Positions 53,841 through 64,000 of a DNA stretch of 64,000 bases are shown piece by piece (positions within the stretch are counted from its first letter, which is position 1; the number at the start of each line of letters is the position of its first letter). The position numbers and the translations under genes are program-made. Source of the stretch: Paenibacillus tundrae (GTDB lineage: Bacteria > Bacillota > Bacilli > Paenibacillales > Paenibacillaceae); the NCBI RefSeq assembly GCF_030812775.1, contig NZ_JAUSTI010000002.1, positions 434,001-498,000 on the forward strand, read 5' to 3'. Below the pieces are notes generated by a model. It saw nothing but the letters and a program-made list of their open reading frames with translations, made no database searches and had not been told where the DNA came from.

Positions 53841-54713
53841 ATGCAATCAGCAATTGAACTATTTAAAAGTGAATTCTTTTTAAACAACAATCTTAAATTG
53901 TATGTAAATCGCTGCTCGGAAAATTTTGATGCTCCATTCCATGCACATGACTTCGTAGAGTATTGTTATGTCGCGGAGGGAAAGGGCTTTCACCATATCG
54001 GTGAAGACGTCATTCCTGTGCACAAAGGTATGCTGTTTGTTATCCCAATCGGCATTCCTCATGTCTTCAGACCTTCCAGTCCGAACTTATCCGTGACACC
54101 ACTCATTATTTATAATTGTCTGTTCAATGCTGAACTGACCTCAACGCTCAGTACAATCATTCAGGAACAAGCGATACGCGATCACCTCAAGCATCTAGAA
54201 CTGAATGAAATGCCTTATGTCCATGTCGTTGATCATACTCAGCAGATCGAAGAAATGATGATTAGATTATACAAAGAATCGTCTCTTCTGGACGCCGGCT
54301 CTTCCACGATGTTATATACCTTGGTCAGCCAACTGGTTGTAACCACCTATCGACAATACCAACAGGATTATAAGCAAACGCATTCAAATACAGATGATTT
54401 TGAACATGTCCTCAGGTATCTGAATCACCATATTCATGAACGGATTCGTCTTCGTGATCTCGTGCATATATCCAGTTGGAGCGAGAAGCACCTCGGACGG
54501 TTGTTTCTGAAACATACAGGTCAGACTTTTGGTTCCTATCTTCAACATCTGCGCATACAAAAAAGTTGTGAACTCCTAAAGAGCTCACAACATAATGTCA
54601 GCCTGATCGCCGAACTCGTCGGCTACAGGGATGTAGATACTTTTCACGCCGTCTTCAAAAAAATCACGGGAACAACACCGCATATGTATCGCAAAAGCTA
54701 TACATCAGATTAA
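53841..54713 (+). CDS. AraC-family regulator next to rhamnosidase
   Basis: A 290-residue regulator. The N-terminal cupin domain includes NFDAPFHAHDFVEYCYVAEG and GMLFVIPIGIPHVFRP, the latter a typical sugar-sensing segment. The C-terminal HTH pair (about 190-285) includes HISSWSEKHLGRLFLKHTGQ and AELVGYRDVDTFHAVFKKITG. The ATG at 53841 is nine bases after GAGG; the upstream in-frame TTG at 53826 is less likely. Divergent from the GH78 gene, which it probably activates. Confidence 0.92.
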   Translation: MQSAIELFKSEFFLNNNLKLYVNRCSENFDAPFHAHDFVEYCYVAEGKGFHHIGEDVIPVHKGMLFVIPIGIPHVFRPSSPNLSVTPLIIYNCLFNAELTSTLSTIIQEQAIRDHLKHLELNEMPYVHVVDHTQQIEEMMIRLYKESSLLDAGSSTMLYTLVSQLVVTTYRQYQQDYKQTHSNTDDFEHVLRYLNHHIHERIRLRDLVHISSWSEKHLGRLFLKHTGQTFGSYLQHLRIQKSCELLKSSQHNVSLIAELVGYRDVDTFHAVFKKITGTTPHMYRKSYTSD

Positions 54714-54848
54714 CCAGCATCTTAAGACGCTCTGGGCGAGTTCATAATTCATGACATTCGTTGTTGCATATCCAGAAAATGAGATGCCGTCTAACATTCA
54801 CCGTGACCAAAAGTGAACTTATTGAACAGCTTTTTATAGCACTTCTCA

Positions 54849-55415
54849 TCAAACATTTACCGTTTCGAGCATTCTATCGATATATTCCTTCGCCCCATGC
54901 CATGTGGACATTAACGGAAATCCGTATTGCTCCCGTTCTTTTACGTTCCATGGATGGGGAATACAGAGTACTTTTCTTCCTAAGTCATGTGCGGCTATTA
55001 AATTATGAGCACCATCATCGATTAACAGATCGAAGCCAAGTAGGTATTTTCTTTTGCATGTAATAAATTGATCTGCGGTAATAAAAGGCATATGCTTCTG
55101 AAGCCAGTTCCACTTCTCTACCACTGTCCTTGGTTCCGCCGCCGTAACGATAATCAGATCATACGCTTGGTTCAGCTTCTCCATCTCTTCCACTACATAT
55201 TCGTCGTATAGCTCCAACTCTTCAAACAGACCCGGGCGACCATAGAAAACATCATGGGTACTCTCTGGATGTCGCAAGTGAGAGGTGTCCCAATGAAGCA
55301 TATCCTCATATCGCAGCGGATGTGTTGGGAAGTTAATGTTGTTATGATATATGGCGCGTTTCACGAGCTGGCATATGGTGTCGTCCATGTCGACTGCAAT
55401 AATTGGTTTATCCAT
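54849..55415 (-). CDS. HAD 5'(3')-deoxyribonucleotidase-like protein
   Basis: A 188-residue HAD phosphatase of the NT5C type (PF06941). Motif I reads VDMDDTICQ, motif II ITAA-like VTAAEPRTV, and the C-terminal LLIDDGAHNL supplies the acidic motif. Related enzymes remove 5' or 3' phosphates from deoxynucleotides. It is flanked by the AraC gene (convergent) and the bgl2 terminator. The substrate is inferred from the family only. Confidence 0.8.
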   Translation of the reverse strand: MDKPIIAVDMDDTICQLVKRAIYHNNINFPTHPLRYEDMLHWDTSHLRHPESTHDVFYGRPGLFEELELYDEYVVEEMEKLNQAYDLIIVTAAEPRTVVEKWNWLQKHMPFITADQFITCKRKYLLGFDLLIDDGAHNLIAAHDLGRKVLCIPHPWNVKEREQYGFPLMSTWHGAKEYIDRMLETVNV

Positions 55416-55485
55416 CTAGATCCCCCCCGATACGAACACAGTATATCACCTTACATGTTAGGAGGCTATTGTTTTTCAGCTATAA

Positions 55486-55531
55486 TTAAAAGGCGGCTCT
55501 TGCGCCGCAACATCGACATGCAAGAACCGCC
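55486..55531 (-). terminator. Intrinsic terminator of the licT2-PTS3-bgl2 operon
   Basis: A 12-bp stem (GGCGGTTCTTGC with GCAAGAGCCGCC, one G-U pair) followed by TTTTAATT on the minus strand, 8 bp after the bgl2 stop. Confidence 0.88.
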
Positions 55532-55538
55532 CAGCATA

Positions 55539-58939
<3,401 letters not shown>

Positions 58940-58964
58940 ATGGAGCTCCTCCTCATTTTTCCAA

Positions 58965-59043
58965 TAAAAAATACCCGAACGAATACAACGCAGATTCTGA
59001 CGTCATCTCATTCGGGTATTGCCTGATTGAACAGTAACAAGCC
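58965..59043 (-). promoter_or_regulatory. RAT/terminator between licT2 and PTS3 (class A)
   Basis: The 29-nt RAT (59015-59043) reads GGCTTGTTACTG...CAGGCAATACC on the minus strand. Its 3' part ATACCCGAA pairs with TTCGGGTAT (59011-59019 with 58971-58979), followed by T6. It lies 62 bp after the licT2 stop and before PTS3, where it should control read-through. Confidence 0.88.
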
Positions 59044-59105
59044 CAGTCATATTCAATTGTTGTTACTACAATTGGTGTTTGATGCGATAGATGTGTGTTA
59101 TTTAT

Positions 59106-59954
59106 CTATCTCGCTTGGTCTCGCTTGGTCTTCATCAACCGCTCCAAGTGGAGCGTCAGATATAACTGCTCCGAATGTGTCATGTCATACTGATAGTTCT
59201 TATGGATAAAGGCTTCAATTTTACCAATACATTTGAAGGTTTCCGGATAGTTTTTCCGAACAACCTCGTACAAATACTCTTCCGCGTCATCATGTGACGA
59301 ATGTGTAATGACCCGCTGACAGAAATATTTCAAATGTGTGATGAACCGGAAATAGTTAACACTATCTTCATCCAATTCTACATTAAAGTGATATTTGATA
59401 ATATTCATGATCTCCTGAAGCAGCTGCATCAGGTGGGTAACATCATTCATTGAATCATTGACTTCTGCATTAATGAAATGCAAAGCGATATTGCAGATTT
59501 CATCCTTAGGAAACTCGATATCCAGTCGTTCCTTGAGTAAGGTTAATGCTTCTCTAGCCACATCGTACTCTGCCTTATAAAAATGCTGTACTTCCCACGA
59601 GAGTGGATTACGCGTAATCATGCCGTTTTCCATCCGCTGAACGGCAAAATGAATATGATCTGACAGGGAGACGTAAATTCCATCACTGATCGTTTTATTA
59701 AGCTGCGTTCGCGCAAGCGTCACGATATCATCCGTTGCCTGCAGAATTTCAATAGGCACTTCAGCCACGATGGATTTGAATCTCTCATAAATCGATGTAT
59801 CCTGAAGACGAAACACCTTTTCAATTCGCTCTTCGTCAATCTCATCGCCAGCTTTAAACTTAAATCCGATACCCCGGCCGAGGATCAGCAATTCCTGATT
59901 TTTATCATCCACTGTGCTGACGATATTGTTATTAAATATCTGTTTGATAATCAT
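59106..59954 (-). CDS. licT: LicT/BglG-type transcription antiterminator (licT2)
   Basis: A 282-residue antiterminator. CAT domain: MIIKQIFNNNIVSTVDD, LLILGRGIGFKFKAGD. PRD histidines: DHIHFAVQRM and IALHFINAEV (PRD1), FRFITHLKYF and YLTLHLERLM (PRD2). The start at 59954 has AGGTGG seven bases upstream; the longer frame belongs to its own leader. First gene of the licT2-PTS3-bgl2 operon and preceded by its own RAT. Confidence 0.95.
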   Translation of the reverse strand: MIIKQIFNNNIVSTVDDKNQELLILGRGIGFKFKAGDEIDEERIEKVFRLQDTSIYERFKSIVAEVPIEILQATDDIVTLARTQLNKTISDGIYVSLSDHIHFAVQRMENGMITRNPLSWEVQHFYKAEYDVAREALTLLKERLDIEFPKDEICNIALHFINAEVNDSMNDVTHLMQLLQEIMNIIKYHFNVELDEDSVNYFRFITHLKYFCQRVITHSSHDDAEEYLYEVVRKNYPETFKCIGKIEAFIHKNYQYDMTHSEQLYLTLHLERLMKTKRDQAR

Positions 59955-59984
59955 AATGGACCCACCTGCTTTATTTTGAGACAT

Positions 59985-60060
59985 AAAAAAGGGCAAAACC
60001 AAAACAGAAATAATAAAATCATTTCCATAGTGGTTTTGCCCGCTTTACCGGTAACAAGCC
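59985..60060 (-). promoter_or_regulatory. RAT/terminator of the licT2 leader (class A)
   Basis: A 29-nt RAT (60032-60060), GGCTTGTTACCGG...GGGCAAAACC on the minus strand. GGGCAAAACC also pairs exactly with GGTTTTGCCC (59991-60000 complement), followed by T6, as a terminator. The RAT starts within a few bases of the predicted transcription start. Confidence 0.92.
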
Positions 60061-60068
60061 TCGGATAT

Positions 60069-60097
60069 AATTTATCACAAGCTGAAAACGGTGTCAA
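60069..60097 (-). promoter_or_regulatory. licT2-PTS3-bgl2 promoter with CcpA site
   Basis: -35 TTGACA (60092-60097), 17-bp spacer, -10 TAAATT (60069-60074) on the minus strand. The sequence TGAAAACGGTGTCA (60083-60096, plus strand) is a perfect match to the cre consensus TGWAANCGNTNWCA and overlaps the -35 and spacer, so CcpA binding would block initiation. Both matches are seen directly; function is inferred. Confidence 0.8.
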
Positions 60098-60300
60098 CAG
60101 AAATTCCTGCCACTGTCTGTCTTCCTTGACATTCTTACATAGAACATTTACTTCTCGTATCACAATCAAGAGGCATGTACTTTTATAATATTTACATTTT
60201 AATACAGGCACAAACAGGGAGAATTCAAGGAGAACTCTCAATCTTATACGAGCCACAGAGCTAGAGGTATGCCACGGATCAAGCACGTGTATTCACATAC

Positions 60301-60327
60301 AAAAAAGCCCTTCTAGCGAAGGGCTTT
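60301..60327 (-). terminator. Intrinsic terminator of the metallophosphoesterase gene
   Basis: Perfect 10-bp stem AAAGCCCTTC/GAAGGGCTTT with loop GCTA, followed on the minus strand by TTTTTTG. It lies 5 bp after the stop. Confidence 0.92.
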
Positions 60328-60331
60328 GGTT

Positions 60332-61435
60332 TTATTGCTTAAACGTTACATTAATCTCTACAATCTCAGAGCGACTGCTTGTCCGAATTGGAGGTCCCCA
60401 GAAACCATATCCAGAGGTCACAATGGAATGCATATCACCCTTTTGCAGATAACCCCAATCATTCTCATAGATCGCTGCTGTGATGAACTGTGCCGGCGCA
60501 ATCTGTCCTCGATGTGTGTGACCGGATACGACCAAGTCAACCTTGTTTTGCTCGGCAATATCCAGATCATAAGGCTGATGATCCAACATGATAACCGGTT
60601 TACTTAGATCTGTATCCTGCATCAATGTTGCTACTTCAGCACGATCCTTCTCTGTTCGATCTTTACGCCCAACAAGCGTGATCTTATCATCTATTATGAT
60701 TTTATCATCGTATAATACTTGCATATTACTCTTCTCCAACGCTGCGATGAGATCTTCAATCGGCCCATCAAACTTATCATGGTTCCCCAAGGAAGCGTAG
60801 ACCCCATAAGGCGCTTTGATGTCACGAATAATATCTGCAATTCCACTATTAAGATACATGTCCAGATTGTCATCAATAATGTCACCAGGGTATAACACTA
60901 GATCCGGCTGAAGCGCGTTAATTTCCTCTACCATACGTTTAGCATGAGCTGGGCCTGATAACAGTCCAAAATGCATATCTGCTGCCATCACGATCTTGAG
61001 CTTGTCCATACCCTCAACCTTTTTATCCACTTGGATATTATACTGTCTAACGACTGGGCTATACGCATTAAATATCCCGTATCCTAGTGTAGACAGAAGC
61101 AAAATCAGCGTAACTACACCACCCCATTTATGTGCGTGATGTCTTGGAATACGAGTTAAGCGGAGTAACCAAAGCACTAAATGAGCAACAGGCAAAATGA
61201 TTAATAACAATGAGAAGATGGCGAGCCAGTATGAACCGATAATGCTCAAAAATGAAATGTTACCAAACATTCTCGCCAAAATAAACGACAGTGACAGGAA
61301 CACCAGTACAATGATGTACAGCAAACGGAATCTGGCTGCCACAACAGGCTTCATCCAGCTCCAACCGCTCCATCCTATGTAGAACACTAAAAGACCATAT
61401 ACAAGCAAAAACAATATACCTACAAGTACAAACAT
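60332..61435 (-). CDS. Membrane metallophosphoesterase (YkuE-like)
   Basis: A 367-residue protein with four or more N-terminal membrane helices (residues about 1-125) and a calcineurin-like phosphoesterase domain. Metal-binding motifs in order: VMAADMHFG, YPGDIIDD, SLGNHDKF, MLDHQP and VVSGHTHRGQ. B. subtilis YkuE-type relatives act on cell-surface or lipid-linked substrates; the substrate here is unknown. The ATG at 61435 is 11 bases after GGGGG; a GTG at 61453 is also open. Single gene. Confidence 0.88.
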   Translation of the reverse strand: MFVLVGILFLLVYGLLVFYIGWSGWSWMKPVVAARFRLLYIIVLVFLSLSFILARMFGNISFLSIIGSYWLAIFSLLLIILPVAHLVLWLLRLTRIPRHHAHKWGGVVTLILLLSTLGYGIFNAYSPVVRQYNIQVDKKVEGMDKLKIVMAADMHFGLLSGPAHAKRMVEEINALQPDLVLYPGDIIDDNLDMYLNSGIADIIRDIKAPYGVYASLGNHDKFDGPIEDLIAALEKSNMQVLYDDKIIIDDKITLVGRKDRTEKDRAEVATLMQDTDLSKPVIMLDHQPYDLDIAEQNKVDLVVSGHTHRGQIAPAQFITAAIYENDWGYLQKGDMHSIVTSGYGFWGPPIRTSSRSEIVEINVTFKQ

Positions 61436-61626
61436 GCCAAGCTTAACCCCCACGTCAAATTAAGTATAAGTTGTTATTTGAATCAAATAGACAAATTTCA
61501 CCTCTATACATGAGTATAACGTAGTTAAAGGGGTCGCCGCATCTATTTACCTCAAGTAGTTGCGTACATTTTATTACAATTTGATGATACTTAAATTCAA
61601 ACATTTCCTAATCACGCTTTTAACCA
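61436..61626. other. Intergenic stretch upstream of the metallophosphoesterase gene
   Basis: AT-rich, with a palindrome ATTTGAATCAAAT (61476-61488) close to the gene start. No clear paired promoter boxes and no gene seen. Confidence 0.35.
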
Positions 61627-61676
61627 TAAAAAACACCCTTGTTCCTTCATGAGTCTACACTCATGAGGAACAAAGG
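61627..61676 (-). terminator. Intrinsic terminator of gndA
   Basis: A long stem (ACACCTTTGTTCCTCATGAG with CTCATGAAGGAACAAGGGTGT) ends in TTTTTTATGG on the minus strand, 58 bp after the gndA stop. Confidence 0.9.
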
Positions 61677-61734
61677 TGTCATATTACTGTATTAATGGAG
61701 CTAATTCAATTTAAGTTCCATCTACATCATATAA

Positions 61735-63153
61735 TTACTCGTTAGTGTCCATCCATTGGAAGTGGAATGAACCTTCTTTGTCCACGCGTTGGAACGTGTG
61801 TGCACCGAAGTAGTCACGTTGTGCTTGCAACAAGTTTGCAGGCAAACGCTCTGTACGATAGCTATCGTAGTAGGACAGTGCGCTGGAGAAGCCAGGAACC
61901 GGAATTCCTTGTTGTACAGCAGCTGCTACGACTTCACGCCATGCACCTTGGTAAGATTCAACGATGTTTTGGAAGTACGGATCTAAGAGCAGGTTTTTGA
62001 GCGCTGCATCTTTATCGTATGCTTCTTTGATGTTTTGCAGGAATTGTGAACGGATGATGCAGCCACCACGGAAGATCATCGCGATGCTACCGTATTTCAG
62101 GTTCCAGCCGTACTCATCGGATGCAGCACGCATCTGAGCGAAACCTTGAGCATAGGATACAATTTTACTTGCGAACAGTGCTTTACGCACATTCTCAATG
62201 AATGCTTTTTTGTCGCCAGAGAATGCTTCTGTCGCAGGGCCATTCAGAATTTTGCTTGCTGCTACACGCTCGTCTTTCATCGCAGACAAGAAACGGGAGA
62301 ATACGGATTCGGTAATCATGGACAGTGGTACGCCGAGATCAAGCGCGCTTTGGCTTGTCCATTTACCTGTTCCTTTTTGTCCAGCTGCATCCAAGATCAC
62401 GTCTACCATTGGTTTGCCGGTTTCTGGATCGTATTTGGAGAAGATGTCTGCTGTAATTTCAATCAAGTAGCTATCCAGCTCACCTTGATTCCATTCTGTG
62501 AAGATTTCATGCAACTCTTCTACGGAAACGTTAAGTACGGATTTGAGCAAGTGGTATGCTTCGCCAATCAACTGCATATCCCCGTATTCGATACCATTAT
62601 GAACCATTTTGACATAGTGTCCCGCACCGTCTGGTCCGATATATGTGCTGCAAGCATCATCGCCAACTTTAGCCGAGATTGCTGTCAGGATAGGTTCAAC
62701 TAAGGCATATGCACTCTCTTGTCCACCTGGCATAATTGCTGGACCTTTCAATGCGCCTTCTTCACCACCGGATACACCTGCGCCGATAAAGCGGAATCCT
62801 TTTTCCTCCAGCTCTTTGCTGCGACGTTGAGTATCAGGGAAGTATGCATTACCACCGTCGATGATAATGTCGCCTTGGTCAAGATGAGGAAGCAACTGTT
62901 CAATCGTTGCATCTGTTGCTTTACCCGCTTGAACCATGATCAAGATTTTGCGTGGGGATTCCAAAGAAGCTACAAACTCTTCAATTGAAAACGTACCGAT
63001 TAGGTTTTTCCCCTCAGCTTCTTTCAAGAGGTCATGCGTTTTCTCAGGTGAACGGTTAAATACCGATACGGAGAACCCTTTACTCTCGATATTAAAAGCC
63101 AAGTTTTTACCCATTACTGCCAATCCAATAACACCAATCTGTTGTTTACTCAT
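61735..63153 (-). CDS. gndA: 6-phosphogluconate dehydrogenase, decarboxylating
   Basis: Oxidises 6-phosphogluconate to ribulose 5-phosphate with NADP in the pentose phosphate pathway, 472 residues. The N-terminal dinucleotide fold begins [21 protein letters not shown] with FNRS. The substrate region has [34 protein letters not shown] (catalytic Lys) and the C-terminal [36 protein letters not shown] precedes the ATG. It is 58 bp downstream of the transaldolase gene on the same strand, likely the same transcript. Confidence 0.97.
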   Translation of the reverse strand: MSKQQIGVIGLAVMGKNLAFNIESKGFSVSVFNRSPEKTHDLLKEAEGKNLIGTFSIEEFVASLESPRKILIMVQAGKATDATIEQLLPHLDQGDIIIDGGNAYFPDTQRRSKELEEKGFRFIGAGVSGGEEGALKGPAIMPGGQESAYALVEPILTAISAKVGDDACSTYIGPDGAGHYVKMVHNGIEYGDMQLIGEAYHLLKSVLNVSVEELHEIFTEWNQGELDSYLIEITADIFSKYDPETGKPMVDVILDAAGQKGTGKWTSQSALDLGVPLSMITESVFSRFLSAMKDERVAASKILNGPATEAFSGDKKAFIENVRKALFASKIVSYAQGFAQMRAASDEYGWNLKYGSIAMIFRGGCIIRSQFLQNIKEAYDKDAALKNLLLDPYFQNIVESYQGAWREVVAAAVQQGIPVPGFSSALSYYDSYRTERLPANLLQAQRDYFGAHTFQRVDKEGSFHFQWMDTNE

Positions 63154-63211
63154 TATGTCCTCCCAAAGTCCATGTTATATTTTTATCTCAATCTAAGATA
63201 CTCGTCAGACC

Positions 63212-63877
63212 TTATTGAACTGTTTTTTTCCAGTCTGCTGCGAATTTCTCCATACCTTGATCTGTCAGTGGGTGTTTGGAAATCTGCTCAATGACAGAGA
63301 AAGGAACTGTAGCAATATGAGCACCAGCCATAGCTACACGCGTAACGTGATCCGGATGTCTTACGGATGCCGCAATGATCTGTGCATCCAAGTTATGTGT
63401 ACGGAACAACTCAGCAACTTTGGCAACTAACTGTACTCCATCTTCTGAGATATCATCCAGACGTCCCAAGAACGGGGATACATAAGTTGCACCGGCACGT
63501 GCCGCCAGAAGTGCTTGGTTAACAGTGAAAATCAGTGTAACGTTAGTTTTTACACCTTTCTCAGTCAAATAACGGCAAGCTTCCAGACCTGCGAGTGTCA
63601 TCGGCAGTTTAATCGTTATGTTTTTGTCGTTATTGTTGATTTTGATCAATTCATTCGCTTGTGCAATCATCTCTTCTGCAGTAAGTGCATCTGGAGTAAC
63701 CTCAGCAGATACGGACTCAACCGTTGGCACTTCACGCAAAATCTCTTCAATACGATCCTCAAACTTAATGCCTTCTTTGGCAACCAAAGATGGGTTAGTT
63801 GTTACGCCTGAAAGTACACCAATTTTATACGCTTTTTTGATATCCTCTAAGTTTGCTGTATCGATGAAAAATTTCAT
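63212..63877 (-). CDS. Small transaldolase (TalC/FSA type)
   Basis: A 221-residue class I aldolase of the transaldolase/fructose-6-phosphate aldolase group. It starts [20 protein letters not shown], has [14 protein letters not shown], the Schiff-base lysine in [15 protein letters not shown], and [10 protein letters not shown]. Small enzymes of this type act as transaldolase in Bacillales. The start at 63877 follows GGAGGG by eight bases; the open frame continues 17 codons upstream. It is the first gene before gndA, so the two pentose phosphate enzymes are paired. Confidence 0.93.
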   Translation of the reverse strand: MKFFIDTANLEDIKKAYKIGVLSGVTTNPSLVAKEGIKFEDRIEEILREVPTVESVSAEVTPDALTAEEMIAQANELIKINNNDKNITIKLPMTLAGLEACRYLTEKGVKTNVTLIFTVNQALLAARAGATYVSPFLGRLDDISEDGVQLVAKVAELFRTHNLDAQIIAASVRHPDHVTRVAMAGAHIATVPFSVIEQISKHPLTDQGMEKFAADWKKTVQ

Positions 63878-64000
63878 GGTTAATTCCCTCCATAAGATAA
63901 TTTTTAGTTTCCAACAGAGCCAGTTCAACCTATCCTATCGAAGTGGCTCGTTGGGTGAATACATGTGATTAGGTATTACAGGTTGCCATTCACTGCCAAT

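Noticed and set aside
62146..62703. 185-codon plus-strand frame opposite gndA
   Set aside because: Antisense shadow of a strongly supported housekeeping gene.

Overview
The window looks like chromosomal DNA from a Paenibacillus-type, spore-forming Firmicute. The evidence is the Bacillales gene orders glnA-glnR-ynbB-hflX-spoVK and hfq-miaA-(methyltransferase)-mutL-mutS, the sporulation genes spoVK and cotE, strong AGGAGG-type ribosome binding sites, a tyrosyl T-box, LicT/BglG antitermination signals and moderate GC. No rRNA, tRNA, prophage, transposase, CRISPR array or replication origin was recognised. Most genes are on the minus strand.

Layout. 0.3-6 kb: nitrogen assimilation (glnRA with a GlnR-type operator), a Met-gamma-lyase-like PLP enzyme, HflX and SpoVK. 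6-10 kb: a DUF402 protein, a class A penicillin-binding protein with an Asn/Gly-rich tail, and Hfq. 10.5-17.3 kb: miaA, an RsmJ-like methyltransferase, mutL and mutS. 17.5-25.6 kb: an amidoligase-like protein, CotE, an aromatic-acid-exporter-like membrane protein, an SsuABC/TauABC-type ABC transporter and an M32 carboxypeptidase. 18.9 and 25.7 kb: two copies of a dispersed intergenic repeat. 26-29.9 kb: beta-carbonic anhydrase, a PadR regulator, a Gly-rich membrane protein, a YxcD-like protein and tyrS with its T-box leader. 30-41.7 kb: an accessory-looking stretch of small or solitary genes: Imm63-like, SelO, Dabb, AraC, EamA, RluF, an unknown protein, a DUF1963-like protein, YjfB, a 33-residue membrane peptide, SUKH, GNAT and a subtilase.

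42-61 kb is a sugar-utilisation region. It holds three beta-glucoside PTS EIIBCA permeases, two GH1 6-phospho-beta-glucosidases and two LicT-type antiterminators. These are controlled by six RAT-like RNA elements, five of them overlapping intrinsic terminators. The region also holds a GH78 alpha-L-rhamnosidase with a divergent AraC regulator, an acyltransferase and a nucleotidase. One unit runs licT1 to PTS1 and a second runs licT2 to PTS3 to bgl2. In both, a RAT/terminator lies before the antiterminator gene and another lies between it and the PTS gene, as in the E. coli bgl operon. The third unit (PTS2 to bgl1) looks like a duplicate of the licT1-PTS1 arrangement from which the antiterminator gene was deleted: its leader keeps both RATs and an eight-codon reading frame that begins like LicT. 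The window ends with a metallophosphoesterase, 6-phosphogluconate dehydrogenase and a small transaldolase, which would process the glucose 6-phosphate produced by the PTS/GH1 modules.

Starts were chosen from visible ribosome binding sites and family knowledge. No similarity search was run.
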